Shown here: piece by piece, positions 47,325 to 56,298 of the stretch | How positions within the stretch are numbered: position 1 is the first letter of the stretch | Layout of the letters: each line of letters begins with the position of its first letter | Assembly (NCBI GenBank): GCA_035513575.1 | Contig: DATKBW010000040.1 | Location: 1-64,000 of the forward strand | Direction: 5' to 3' | DNA length: 64,000 nt | Source of the DNA: JAHWKI01 sp035513575 | Lineage (GTDB): Bacteria > Gemmatimonadota > Gemmatimonadetes > Longimicrobiales > RSA9 | Translations under genes and position numbers: made by a program | Notes under the pieces: model-generated | What the model saw: only the letters and a program-made list of their open reading frames with translations | Database searches by the model: none | Told to the model about the DNA's origin: nothing

Positions 47325-48260
47325 GTGGCATCACTCGATCGGATGATCGGCGCCGCGCCGGCCATGGTCCGGCTCCGCGGTCTCATTCGCCAGGTTGCTC
47401 CCTCCCGCCTTCCGATCCTGGTTCAGGGGCCCACCGGCGCCGGGAAAGAGCTCGTTGCGGAGGCGCTCCACGAGCTCAGCGGACGGACCGGTCGCTGCGT
47501 GGCTTTCAACGTCTCCGCCATCTCGCCCGGCATGTTCGAGGACGCGCTGTTCGGGCACGTGAAGGGGGCGTTCACGGGAGCCTCGAGTGCCCGGGCCGGC
47601 TACCTCCGCGAAGCGCATGGCGGTACGATGTTCCTCGACGAGATCGACAGCCTGGCGGTGAGCTTCCAGGCCAAGCTGCTCCGCGTCCTGGAAACCGGAT
47701 GCTTCCGGCCCGTGGGCGCGGACCGGATGGCCCGCAGCGACTTCCGGCTGGTCGCCGCCACCAGCAAGCCGCTGGAGCGACTGGTCGCGGCCGGGGAGTT
47801 CCGGGACGACCTGTATCACCGCATACGCGGGCTCGTCCTGCGAGTCCCCGCGCTCCGCGAGCGGATCGGGGACCTTCCTCTACTCGTCGACCACTACGCA
47901 CGAAAGCGCCCACCGTATTCCTTCTCTCCGGGAGCCGTCGCCCTTCTCCGCTCGCATCATTGGCCCGGAAACATCCGGGAGCTCCGCAACGTCATTGAGG
48001 CGTCGATCACCCTTTCCGAGCACCCGCTCGTCGGCGCCGAAACGGTGGAAACCGTCCTCGGAGCGCGAGCGGTCCGGCCCCGGGCGGTCGACCGCGAGCG
48101 CCGGGAGCTGGAGGCCCTGCTGCTCGAATGCGACGGCGATACGGCACTCGTGGCGGAGCGCCGCGACGTTCACCGCGCCACCGTCTACCGCTGGATCCAC
48201 CGCTTCGGAATCCCGCTTCCCTCCAAGGACGGCGCGGGCTCGGCGGCGCACGGCCCCTGA
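47325..48260 (+). CDS. Sigma-54-dependent transcription activator without sensor domain
   Basis: The 311-residue product starts at GTG 47325. Almost from residue 8 it is the AAA+ activator domain: Walker A GPTGAGKE (35-42), the sigma-54 contact loop GAFTGA (81-86), Walker B GGTMFLDEID, and the arginine-finger region EFRDDLYHRI. The C-terminal 45 residues carry a Fis-type helix-turn-helix (LLECDGDTALVAERRDVHRATVYRWI). Receiver, GAF or PAS domains that normally gate such proteins are absent, so its activity must be set by a partner, by its amount, or be constant (PspF/HrpR-like). It lies 197 bases before a gene preceded by a good -24/-12 promoter and phased repeats, its likely target. Confidence 0.9.
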   Translation: MASLDRMIGAAPAMVRLRGLIRQVAPSRLPILVQGPTGAGKELVAEALHELSGRTGRCVAFNVSAISPGMFEDALFGHVKGAFTGASSARAGYLREAHGGTMFLDEIDSLAVSFQAKLLRVLETGCFRPVGADRMARSDFRLVAATSKPLERLVAAGEFRDDLYHRIRGLVLRVPALRERIGDLPLLVDHYARKRPPYSFSPGAVALLRSHHWPGNIRELRNVIEASITLSEHPLVGAETVETVLGARAVRPRAVDRERRELEALLLECDGDTALVAERRDVHRATVYRWIHRFGIPLPSKDGAGSAAHGP

Positions 48261-48275
48261 CCGCACCGGGCGACG

Positions 48276-48324
48276 TTCGCAACCGGACGTGCGAATTTCG
48301 CGCGAACGGAGCGCGAATCGCGAA
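48276..48324 (+). promoter_or_regulatory. Phased GCGAA repeats, candidate enhancer sites for the activator
   Basis: GCGAA occurs at 48291-48295, 48302-48306 and 48313-48317, exactly 11 bases apart, and again at 48320-48324. The reverse form TTCGC lies at 48276-48280 and 48297-48301, so TTCGC-N10-GCGAA and the palindrome TTCGCGCGAA are both present. The block lies about 55-105 bases before the -24 element and just after the activator gene, where upstream activating sequences are expected. Confidence 0.5.
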
Positions 48325-48341
48325 TCGACACGGGCATGTAT

Positions 48342-48360
48342 CTCGTTATCCACCAACGAG
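48342..48360. promoter_or_regulatory. Perfect inverted repeat between enhancer and promoter
   Basis: CTCGTT (48342-48347) and AACGAG (48355-48360) flank the seven bases ATCCACC. It lies 19 bases upstream of the -24 element, in DNA AT-richer than its surroundings. It could be an operator or a bending-protein site; nothing in the sequence decides. Confidence 0.35.
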
Positions 48361-48378
48361 TTGATGCTTGGCGCGAAC

Positions 48379-48395
48379 CGGCACGCCGCCTGCCT
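48379..48395 (+). promoter_or_regulatory. Sigma-54 (-24/-12) promoter of the RHS gene
   Basis: CGGCACGCCGCCTGCCT matches the consensus TGGCACG-N4-TTGCA: GGCACG is exact, the spacing between the GG (48380-48381) and GC (48392-48393) is exactly ten bases, and CTGC replaces TTGC. The transcript would start near 48405, about 50 bases before the RHS start codon. The upstream gene encodes a sigma-54 activator. Confidence 0.6.
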
Positions 48396-48457
48396 TTCCC
48401 GCGGACCATCCAGCGCCCGCTCGGGCCCGTGTCCTCCAAGCCTCTGGAACGTGAACC

Positions 48458-51400
48458 ATGCGCCACGTCCGCCTGCTTCTGCTCGTCCTGCCCTCGCTGC
48501 TGTGGAGCCTCGATTCCGCTCTGGCCCAGTGTCTCGAATGCGAGCCGGGCGACGACGACACCGTCGCGCCAACCATCGACATGCCCACGGGCGGTCTCTA
48601 CAAGACCGCGAGCGTATCCGTCACGATCGAGTATACCGACAACGTCGAGCTGGGCGGACCCCTCATCGAGCTCAACGACGTGGACGTCAGGACCGACTTC
48701 TCCGTCACGTACTCGGGAAGTCCACCCACCTCCGCGACCGCGACGGGCACGATCACGCTGACCCCGGGCTCCAATTCCCTGTGGACCCGGATCTGTGACG
48801 CATCCAGCAACTGCACGGAGGCGAGCGCCGGCTATACGTACGACGACACCGATCCCACCGTCGGGATCTCGCCCGGGACCTCGTACACGACATCGTCGTC
48901 GCAGTCGGTGACGATCAGTTGGGGAGACAACATGTCCCTCGACGCGAGCAGCCGTCAGATCAAGCTCAACGGCTCGCTGGTCACGAGTAGCTTCGACTGG
49001 AGCGGCACCAGCACGTCGGCCACCTCCTCCGGGTCCGTGAACTTGACGGCCGGTTCCAATACCCTCTACGCGTACATCTGCGACAGCGCCGGGCGCTGCG
49101 CGTCGCAGACGGTCACCTACACCTACGACAACGCCGATCCCGGCGTGTCCATCTCTCCGGGTACGAGCACGATCGAGAGCTCCAGCACCTCGGTCACGAT
49201 CGACTGGACGGACAACCTGGGGCTCAATGCCTCGTCCCGGATCATCGAGCTGAACGGAACATCGGTCACGAGCTCCTTCTCCTATTCCGGAACCAGCACC
49301 TCCGCCACCTCCTCGGGGACGGTGTCGCTCGATCCAGGCGACAACACGCTCTACGCCTACATCTGCGACAACGCCGGCCGCTGCTCATCGAAAACCGTCA
49401 CGTATACCCGGCCCCATACGTACACGGTTTCGGTCACGCCGGACGGAGGGTCGGGGACCACGCCCGCGGGCGAGAGCGACAGCTTCGCCTTCACGGTCGT
49501 GAATGATGGAAACACGGGCACGACCTACGACCTGACGGCCACCTGCACGGGTAGTGGCGCGACGAGCACGTGCGCCCCTTCTTCCACCTCGGTCACGCTG
49601 TCAGCCGGGGCGGGAACTACCGTGAACCTGAACTACGGCACGGCCTATGGCGGTACCACGGTCGACATCAGCCTCCAGGCGAGCGGGAGCGGCGAATCGG
49701 ACACCGGATCGGCCACGATCGAGCTCACGTACTCGGGCGGCGATCCGGTGGCTCCGGTGATCGTCGCGACCGGTCCGCTGGACCAGGTGGTCGATCGCGC
49801 GTCCTGCCTGGCGGTCGGTCTGGCCGAAGCGGCGGCCGCGAGCTGCGGCGACCTCAGAATCGTACACCCGCTCCCGGCGATGCGGAGCATGAACAAGAGC
49901 TTCGCGCCCACGCTCGTCTACAGTGCCGCCGCCACCGGCCCGGCGCTGGTCGCCATGACCGCGGACATCGCGCTGCCGTCGGGCGGCCTGGTGCCGGATT
50001 CGGTGACTGCCGACCTGACCGTGGATGGCGCGTCCCGCAGGAGCGCGTGGTCGGGTTCACACTGGGTCCCCGGTAGCACGATACGGATCGTTGCGGAGCG
50101 CTCGAACAACACAACCGGGATCCTGCCGTACGATCTCACCGTCACGAACTGGTACGGAGCCACGCCTTACAGCGCCACGGGTTCGGGGACCCTGCTGCAC
50201 GTCAGCCGGTCCACGAGCGAATTCGGTGATGGCTGGTCTCTGGCGGGGCTCGAGGAGCTCCGCTACGTGGGTCAGAGCCGGATGCTCTGGACCGGAGGCG
50301 ATGGGTCGGCGCGGATCTACGACGTAACGACAGATCCGGATGTCTGGCGCGGCGTGAACCGGGCCCGGCCCGACAGCATTATCTGGGATGGCACGCACTA
50401 CGTCCGGATGGCGCCGGCGGGCGTGGAGGTCCGGTTCAACACGTCCGGCGATCACGTCGAGACGCGCGACCGCAACGCGAACAGCACGACGTTCGCCTAT
50501 GCGGGCGGGCTCCTGGACAGGATCACGCTCCCGACCGCGGGAGGCGTTCCCCCCTACTACAAGTTCAACTACGGGTCGAACGGGAGGCTCACCGCGGTCG
50601 CGGCCTATGGCGCTGGCGGCACTGCCGCCCGCACGACGCAGTTCTCCATCCCCTCCGCCCGGGTCGAATCGATCACGGATCCGGACGGCACCATCATTTC
50701 CTTCGAGTACGCCAATACCACCACCGGGCTGATCCGGTTCCGGGACGTGCAGGATGGCACCCGCACCGAATTCCTGCTCAATGGCGCCCGGCATGTGCAG
50801 GTAGTGCGGCAGTACCACGCGGACGGGTCGTACGTCCAGACATCGCTCCGGCATCAGGAGGGGCAGGGCCTCGACGATGCCGGGATCCACCAGCCGGCTC
50901 AGCTGAACCGGGTCCACACGTGGATCGACGGTCCCCGCCCGGGGATCTCCGATACCAGCCGGTTCTACCTCAACGCGTACAGCGAGCCGGACAGCATCAG
51001 CGACCCGCTGGGCCATTGGACACGCGTGATCACGAGGGACGCGGATTTCCCCGCGCTGGTCACGCGCGTGCGGGAGCCGAATGGTCGCGAGATCGCGGCG
51101 GCGTACGACTCGAGGGGCCGGATCACCTCGATGACCGACTACGGCACCACGGACGGCTCGAGCTATGCCACGACCACATACACGTGGTCGGCGGCCTGCC
51201 AGGACTTCCCGGACAGGATCACCAATCCCGAGGGCGATTGGATCGAGTACGGGTACGACCTTAGCTGCAACCGCTCCTGGCGCCAGGACGCGCGCGGAAC
51301 CATGAGCCGGGTCAGCTTCCATTACAACGCTCACGGTCAGCTCTCGCAGATCGATCCGCCGCTCTCCGCGTCCACGACCGTGGCGTACGACCCGAGCACC

Positions 51401-53836
51401 GGGAACGTCGCCTCGGTCAGCCGGGACGGCACCGCCACCAGCTTCGAGCAGGACGCGTGGGGCGCCGATACGCTCCTGGTCACTCCCGTGACGGACTCGA
51501 TATCCAAGCGGACCAGGATCCGTTTCGATGCCATGGGCCGGGACACGCTCACGGTCGACGAGGCGTCCGGGAGCGCGATCGAGACGCACAAGACCTACGG
51601 CCGGGGTGGGCTGCTGCTTTCGGTGACCACCGAAGTCGATCCCGACCCGAACGGGATCGGCGCCGTCACCCACACGTACACTTACGACCGCCTCGGCCGG
51701 ATGCTCTCGGACGTGGGCGGCGGGACATCGGTGTCCTGGGTCTACGACGAGGCCGGGAACGTAACGGGTGGCGGACCACGGCCCGCCGCGCGCGGCTATG
51801 ACGCGAACAGCCGGATGATCTCGGAGGGATCCTCCACCTTCGTGTACGACGCGGCGGGAAATTTGCTTGCCGCGGACAACGAGTTCGCCCGTGTCCGCCG
51901 CGGCTACGACCTGGCCGGCCGGATCACGACCGACACGCTCTGGATCGCGCAGTTCGATTCCTCGAGCCAGCTCCCGAACGGGTTCTCGTCCAGCAGCCAT
52001 GTGTACGTGCTCCGTTACGGCTACGATCTGAACGGGCGCCCCGTCTGGCAGCAGCATTCTTCGAACCTGGCGCCGAGCACGAGCGAGGACAGCATCAGCT
52101 ACGCCTACACGGGCGCGGGTTTCCTCGACACGGTCGAGGACGTCATGGGCAACACCTACCTGTTTGGCTATGATGCGGAGGGCAGACCGACTCGAGTGAA
52201 CCGCCTCATCGGGACGGATTCGGTTTGGGACACCATGGCCTACGACGCGCGGTCGCGACTCAATTTCCGCAAGGTGCTGTCGACTACGGCAGGCGAGCTG
52301 CTTCACGAGGACCCCGCTTACGATCACCTCGACCGCGTCATCAGCAACAGCGCGGCCGGTGAGAGCTATGAGTACCATCCGCTCGGCCCGCTCACCTACG
52401 GACTGGCCGGGTCGACGGAGAGCTTCGAAACGGATGTCCTGGCGCGCAGGGTCTCGTCGAACTCGAAGATCGGCCAGTACCCCGCGCTAACGTACTATTA
52501 TTACGAGCCCGGGACCGGCGTTCTCGAGTACACCGAGCACGTGGGGATGAGCACGGACACGACGACGTACCAGTTCAACAGCCAGGGCGGGCAGCAGTAT
52601 CAGGAGCGGATTCAACTGGTCAGCGATGTGTCGTCCGTCGAGGATACCGTCCTGGTCACGCGCACGGACAACGCCTACGACGGTCAGTTCCGCCTCAGCA
52701 AGGCTATCTTCACGGCCGATACCATTCCGATTCCCTACTCTCTCTACGAGAGCTATCGGTCCGAGGAAGGGTACTGGTACGACGCCCTCGGACGCCGGGT
52801 CCTCGTGTGGTCGTGGAAGCAGTCGAACTGCGAGAACAAGGACCCGACGAGCGGCTGCCTCAGCACCGTCACACGCACGATGTGGTCGGGCAACCAGGTG
52901 GCGTACGAGATCCGGGCACCCTGGAGCTCACCGGACTCGGATACCTACACGGGCCTCCATTACGGGCGGGTGGGCTACCTGCACGTCGGCGGGATCGATC
53001 AGCCGCTGGCCCTCTGGAAAGGCTCCGAGGTCGTCCACCCTCACCTGAACGCACGGGGCATTTACCGGATCGTCACCTGTGGCCTGGATGCGTGCGACCC
53101 TGTCACAGACGACATCGACATTCCCGGAAATCGGCTGAGCCTGTTCGGCGCGGACCGCAACCCGCCCCCGTACGGCCCGAAAAGCTGGTATGGTAGCCTC
53201 GTGACGGGACAGATCGACGCAAGCGGGTACCTCTATCGCCGGAATCGCTACGTGGACCCGCGCAATGGAACGTTCACGCAGCCGGACCCGATCGGAATCG
53301 CTGGTGGGCTTAACATCTTTGGGTATGCAAACGGGGATCCGGTCTCCTATTCAGACCCCTTCGGCTTGTGTCCGTGGTGTGAAGAGAAGCTCCAAGGCCT
53401 CGCCAACTGGGGAGCTCGGCGCGGCGGCGTGGCCGGGTGGCTCGCACTGAACGGTGGGGCCGCAGGCGTCGCCGCACTTGAGGTATCGGGCGTCAATGAT
53501 GCGTTTGCCGCTGTCGATGCGGCGGGCGAGGGACGGTGGGCTGCGGCCGCTGCTGGCGCCTTCTTCGCCCTACCGGGCGGCAAGGGCGGCAAGGCAGCGC
53601 GAGCCCTGGTCGGTGACTTCCTCGACAACCCTGGAAACTGGAACAGGGTGGGTGCTTTCATCGAGGCGGCCACCAACCGCCGAGCTCGTGGCGGCGCCAG
53701 TATTCAGGAGATATTTGAGAATGCGGATGGTGAACGCATCATTCAGCATACTGTTGTGGACCGCGCCGGGCGGGCTATTGACGGGCCACACCCTCGTCCA
53801 TGGTACAACCCCAGAGTCGACGAAATCGATCCGTAA
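48458..53836 (+). CDS. Secreted RHS-repeat protein with C-terminal toxin-like domain
   Basis: In the 1792-residue product, residues 1-24 are a Sec signal peptide (cleavage after ALA). Residues 35-318 are three Ig-like repeats, then another beta domain to about 430. From about 560 to 1580 run RHS/YD repeats (YDSRGRITSMTDYG, YDRLGRMLSDVGG, YDAAGNLLA, FGYDAEGRPTRVNR), which form a closed shell in this family. The RHS core end ASGYLYRRNRYVDPRNGTFTQPDPIG...NGDPVSYSDPFGL closes at residue 1637. The last 155 residues are variable and contain a hydrophobic Ala/Gly segment, then FLDNPGNWNRVGAFIEAATNRRARGGASIQEIF and RIIQHTVVDRAGRAI. This tail is not a toxin class that I recognise. An acidic gene overlaps its stop. 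The likely promoter is the sigma-54 one at 48379. Confidence 0.92.
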   Translation: MRHVRLLLLVLPSLLWSLDSALAQCLECEPGDDDTVAPTIDMPTGGLYKTASVSVTIEYTDNVELGGPLIELNDVDVRTDFSVTYSGSPPTSATATGTITLTPGSNSLWTRICDASSNCTEASAGYTYDDTDPTVGISPGTSYTTSSSQSVTISWGDNMSLDASSRQIKLNGSLVTSSFDWSGTSTSATSSGSVNLTAGSNTLYAYICDSAGRCASQTVTYTYDNADPGVSISPGTSTIESSSTSVTIDWTDNLGLNASSRIIELNGTSVTSSFSYSGTSTSATSSGTVSLDPGDNTLYAYICDNAGRCSSKTVTYTRPHTYTVSVTPDGGSGTTPAGESDSFAFTVVNDGNTGTTYDLTATCTGSGATSTCAPSSTSVTLSAGAGTTVNLNYGTAYGGTTVDISLQASGSGESDTGSATIELTYSGGDPVAPVIVATGPLDQVVDRASCLAVGLAEAAAASCGDLRIVHPLPAMRSMNKSFAPTLVYSAAATGPALVAMTADIALPSGGLVPDSVTADLTVDGASRRSAWSGSHWVPGSTIRIVAERSNNTTGILPYDLTVTNWYGATPYSATGSGTLLHVSRSTSEFGDGWSLAGLEELRYVGQSRMLWTGGDGSARIYDVTTDPDVWRGVNRARPDSIIWDGTHYVRMAPAGVEVRFNTSGDHVETRDRNANSTTFAYAGGLLDRITLPTAGGVPPYYKFNYGSNGRLTAVAAYGAGGTAARTTQFSIPSARVESITDPDGTIISFEYANTTTGLIRFRDVQDGTRTEFLLNGARHVQVVRQYHADGSYVQTSLRHQEGQGLDDAGIHQPAQLNRVHTWIDGPRPGISDTSRFYLNAYSEPDSISDPLGHWTRVITRDADFPALVTRVREPNGREIAAAYDSRGRITSMTDYGTTDGSSYATTTYTWSAACQDFPDRITNPEGDWIEYGYDLSCNRSWRQDARGTMSRVSFHYNAHGQLSQIDPPLSASTTVAYDPSTGNVASVSRDGTATSFEQDAWGADTLLVTPVTDSISKRTRIRFDAMGRDTLTVDEASGSAIETHKTYGRGGLLLSVTTEVDPDPNGIGAVTHTYTYDRLGRMLSDVGGGTSVSWVYDEAGNVTGGGPRPAARGYDANSRMISEGSSTFVYDAAGNLLAADNEFARVRRGYDLAGRITTDTLWIAQFDSSSQLPNGFSSSSHVYVLRYGYDLNGRPVWQQHSSNLAPSTSEDSISYAYTGAGFLDTVEDVMGNTYLFGYDAEGRPTRVNRLIGTDSVWDTMAYDARSRLNFRKVLSTTAGELLHEDPAYDHLDRVISNSAAGESYEYHPLGPLTYGLAGSTESFETDVLARRVSSNSKIGQYPALTYYYYEPGTGVLEYTEHVGMSTDTTTYQFNSQGGQQYQERIQLVSDVSSVEDTVLVTRTDNAYDGQFRLSKAIFTADTIPIPYSLYESYRSEEGYWYDALGRRVLVWSWKQSNCENKDPTSGCLSTVTRTMWSGNQVAYEIRAPWSSPDSDTYTGLHYGRVGYLHVGGIDQPLALWKGSEVVHPHLNARGIYRIVTCGLDACDPVTDDIDIPGNRLSLFGADRNPPPYGPKSWYGSLVTGQIDASGYLYRRNRYVDPRNGTFTQPDPIGIAGGLNIFGYANGDPVSYSDPFGLCPWCEEKLQGLANWGARRGGVAGWLALNGGAAGVAALEVSGVNDAFAAVDAAGEGRWAAAAAGAFFALPGGKGGKAARALVGDFLDNPGNWNRVGAFIEAATNRRARGGASIQEIFENADGERIIQHTVVDRAGRAIDGPHPRPWYNPRVDEIDP
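48560..49411 (+). repeat. Three tandem Ig-like repeats of about 95 codons in the RHS gene
   Basis: Residues 35-130, 131-225 and 226-318 are homologous. Repeats 2 and 3 are closest, sharing SGTSTSATSSG, NTLYAYICD and AGRC. Each ends in a Cys pair (ICD...C) followed by a TYT-type strand, suggesting a disulfide. Each also carries an S/T-rich stretch. They resemble bacterial Ig-like adhesion modules. Confidence 0.85.
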
Positions 53837-54183
53837 TGAACAGGCCATTGGTTGACTACGTTGTGCTCGACGCTCTGGCGAATGACCTCGAGAGCTTGGA
53901 GGACATTCTGCGAATATTGAACAGTGACACTGAACTCGGGTGGCGTGATATTCATCCCGACGCCTTTGGGCGTGACGAGGTTGTAACCGCGATTCTCCGG
54001 GGCATACAAGATGGAAACATCTCGCCCTGCGAATATTCGGAGGCGAAAGGTGCCTTGGTTGATCGCGAAGGCAACACACTGCCTGCTGACGTCCCCATTG
54101 ACGACTTGTGGTTTCGGCTGACTCCGAGAGGACGCACGATCCTCAACAACTGGGACGTGCCTGAAGCCGGAGATGCGGAGTGA
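53836..54183 (+). CDS. Putative immunity protein for the RHS toxin domain
   Basis: The 115-residue product has an ATG that overlaps the RHS stop (TAATG, 53834-53838), so it is translationally coupled to it. It is markedly acidic (many Asp/Glu, as in DLESLEDILRIL and ADVPIDDLWF), small and without signal peptide or membrane helix, as expected for a cytoplasmic immunity protein facing a basic toxin. The end, RLTPRGRTILNNW, is helix-like. No immunity family is recognised. The gene and the last 300 bases of the RHS gene are AT-richer than the RHS core, consistent with exchange of toxin-immunity ends. The function is inferred from position and charge only. Confidence 0.65.
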   Translation: MNRPLVDYVVLDALANDLESLEDILRILNSDTELGWRDIHPDAFGRDEVVTAILRGIQDGNISPCEYSEAKGALVDREGNTLPADVPIDDLWFRLTPRGRTILNNWDVPEAGDAE

Positions 54184-54196
54184 AGTGCCCGGCGCC

Positions 54197-54345
54197 ATCG
54201 AGTGTAACGTCGGAGGCCGTCGAGTTGACGCCTCAATCGGATCCCTGGATGCGCGCCGGGCACGTGCCCGAAGAGGGTGGCTGGAGCGATCGAGTGTGCG
54301 ATAGAAGGCCGCCCGTAGGGACGCCTCAACCTGACTGTCGGATCC
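54197..54345 (+). repeat. Imperfect direct repeat after the immunity gene
   Basis: The segments 54197-54244 and 54289-54345 share the ordered blocks ATCGAGTGT, AGGCCG, GACGCCTCAA and TCGGATCC with different spacing. They lie in a 478-base gap (54184-54661) between the immunity gene and gspG. The rest of the gap contains only the small candidate frame at 54326-54430. Confidence 0.5.
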
Positions 54346-54430
54346 GCTCCAGCCGACGCACGAAACCTACAACCACGGCCGCGTAGAGCGCCACCGTGAT
54401 GAGGTCGAGACCTGGATTGTCAAATCGCAC
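54326..54430 (-). CDS. Candidate 34-residue membrane peptide or gene tail
   Basis: A minus-strand frame from GTG 54430 reads VRFDNPGLDLITVALYAAVVVGFVRRLERIRQSG (shown here in two parts: a hydrophobic core LITVALYAAVVVGFV and a basic end RRLERIRQSG). The core is one plausible membrane helix. A purine-rich AGGTGG touches the start codon, too close to be an ideal ribosome site. It could be a real small protein or the 3' end of a deleted membrane-protein gene. Confidence 0.25.
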   Translation of the reverse strand: MRFDNPGLDLITVALYAAVVVGFVRRLERIRQSG

Positions 54431-54661
54431 CCACCTGAGCGTGGCCGGCGTAACTCTAAGCTCTCAGTACCTGGGAGGCGCCGCGGCGTGCCGCGACCCT
54501 CGAAACCCCTCGTCGGAGACTTGGACCAGGCCAGGGCCGGGGGAGCCGATTGTGAAGTAGGAGGCCGGCCAGCGGGCCACGTCGCCCCATCAGCGTTGGC
54601 GGTGCAGGCCCGGCGCCTGCTGGTAGCCGAATCGGACAAGCCAGACCGGAGCAATTTACTC

Positions 54662-55096
54662 GTGAGGAATGCTCGGGCTCGCGGCGGCTTCACCTTGATC
54701 GAAGTGATGGTCGTGATCGTGGTGATCACGCTCCTGGCCGCTCTCGTCGCCCCGAACGTCTTCCGGAATCTCGGGACTGCCAAGGACGGCGCAGCCCGCA
54801 GCCAGATGGAGATGTTGACGGCTGCGCTGGACGCGTACCGACTGGACAACGGACGGTATCCGACGACGCAGCAGGGCCTGGAGGCACTCTGGACGGAGCC
54901 TGTAGCGGAGCCGCTGCCGCAGGCGTGGCGCGGTCCATACCTCCGCAAGGCCGTGCCGCGGGATCCGTGGGGCAACGCGTACATCTACCGGAACCCTGGA
55001 GAAGAGAACCCGAACGGGTTCGACCTCCTCACCTATGGCGCCGACGCAGCTCCGGGCGGCGAAGGCGAGGACGCCGACATCCGGAGCTGGGAGTAG
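54662..55096 (+). CDS. gspG: Type II secretion major pseudopilin GspG
   Basis: The 144-residue product starts at GTG 54662, giving the short basic leader MRNARARGG before FTLIEVMVVIVVITLLAALVAP. The prepilin peptidase would cut after the Gly, and Glu at +5 is present. The C-terminal GspG signature is clear: LDAYRLDNGRYPTTQQGLEALW, then WRGPYLRK, DPWGNAYIYR and FDLLTYGADAAPGGEG with the calcium-site residues. The frame stays open upstream, but GGAG before 54662 and the leader decide the start. It is the first gene of the T2SS operon. No prepilin peptidase gene is in the window. Confidence 0.92.
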   Translation: MRNARARGGFTLIEVMVVIVVITLLAALVAPNVFRNLGTAKDGAARSQMEMLTAALDAYRLDNGRYPTTQQGLEALWTEPVAEPLPQAWRGPYLRKAVPRDPWGNAYIYRNPGEENPNGFDLLTYGADAAPGGEGEDADIRSWE

Positions 55097-55110
55097 CAGA
55101 GAGAGCCAGC

Positions 55111-56298
55111 ATGCCAATGTTCGCGTACCGGGCCGTCGATACGAGTGGGAAACGTCATACGGGCGTCGAGGAAGCGACGACCCCGGCGGAGGCTTCGCAT
55201 GTCCTCGAGCAGCGCGGGCTCCTCGTTCTGGAGATCGCCACGCGCGCCGCACCGTCGAGGCGAGCGGCCGGTGCACGCAGGAGCCTGCTCGACACGACAC
55301 GGGGACTGGCGTCCCTGCTTTCGGCCGGGCTGCCGCTGTCGAGGGCCCTCGAGGTCACCAGGGTCGTTGTAGGCCGCGGGATGGGCGAGGTCCTGGAAGT
55401 GGTGAGCCGGCGGGTACGGCGGGGCGAGTCGCTGCACGCGGCCCTCGCCGAACACGCCAGGATCTTCCCGCCGGCCTACGTGGGTGTGGTCCGGGCCGGG
55501 GAGCGGAGCGGGGACGTGGCGGCGGCGCTTCACCGACTCGAGGCCCAGCTCGAGCGCGAAGGGGCACTGCGGGCGCGACTGCTGAGCGCGGCGCTGTACC
55601 CGTCGATCCTCGCGCTGGTGGGCGGCGTGGCGATCGTCCTGCTCACGCTGTTCGTGCTGCCGCGCTTTGCGGAGCTGCTCCTCGACGCGGGCGCGTCACT
55701 CCCGGCCTCGACTCGGCTTCTGCTCGTCGTTTCCGACGCGTCGGTGAGCATCTGGCCCGTGCTCGTCGTCGGACCCCCGGTGGCGGTGGCCGCGGCGGCC
55801 GCGTGGGTGCGGACCGAGCGCGGCCGCCGCGCGGCGTCGCGGGTGCTGCTGACGATTCCGGGGGTGCGGGCGCTCCGCCGCGATGCGCTGGCGGGCCGGT
55901 TCGCGCGCCTGGCGGGGACGCTGGCCGGGGGCGGTGCCCCGCTGCTGGACGCGCTGGGCGACACGGCGGAGAGCCTCTCCGATCCGCTGGCTCGTGACGA
56001 GGTCGTCAGAGTCCGGAAACGGGTGCGCGAGGGGGTCACGCTGAACCGCGCTCTCGAGGAAGGCGACGTGTTCCCTCCGCTCCTGTCCCGGCTCGTGGCG
56101 GTCGGGGAGGAGTCGGGCCGTCTGGAGGAGTTCCTCGGGAAGGCGGCCGACCTGTTCGAGACGCGCGTCGCCCGCTCCTCGGAACGTCTCGCCTCGCTCG
56201 CGGAGCCGGCGATGATCCTCGCGTTCGGCGCGGTGGTCGGACTGGTGGCGCTGTCCCTCCTCCAGGCGATTTACGGCGTCAACGCGAGCGCCTTCTGA
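55111..56298 (+). CDS. gspF: Type II secretion inner-membrane platform protein GspF
   Basis: The 395-residue product starts with MPMFAYRAVDTSGKRHTGVEEA, the conserved GspF/PilC start. It has two copies of the T2SSF domain (LLSAGLPLSRALE...AGERSGDVAAAL and LAGGGAPLLDALG...VGEESGRLEEFL) and three membrane helices (about 165-190, 215-240, 370-392). It anchors the assembly ATPase GspE. ATG 55111 follows gspG after 14 bases. Confidence 0.93.
   Translation: MPMFAYRAVDTSGKRHTGVEEATTPAEASHVLEQRGLLVLEIATRAAPSRRAAGARRSLLDTTRGLASLLSAGLPLSRALEVTRVVVGRGMGEVLEVVSRRVRRGESLHAALAEHARIFPPAYVGVVRAGERSGDVAAALHRLEAQLEREGALRARLLSAALYPSILALVGGVAIVLLTLFVLPRFAELLLDAGASLPASTRLLLVVSDASVSIWPVLVVGPPVAVAAAAAWVRTERGRRAASRVLLTIPGVRALRRDALAGRFARLAGTLAGGGAPLLDALGDTAESLSDPLARDEVVRVRKRVREGVTLNRALEEGDVFPPLLSRLVAVGEESGRLEEFLGKAADLFETRVARSSERLASLAEPAMILAFGAVVGLVALSLLQAIYGVNASAF

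Noticed and set aside
48276..48324. Possible CRISPR-like short repeats
   Set aside because: The repeat unit is only five bases with 2-6 base gaps; it fits regulatory sites, and no cas gene is present.
50057..52378. A 773-codon minus-strand frame inside the RHS gene
   Set aside because: Antisense shadow caused by the repetitive YD codons on the plus strand.
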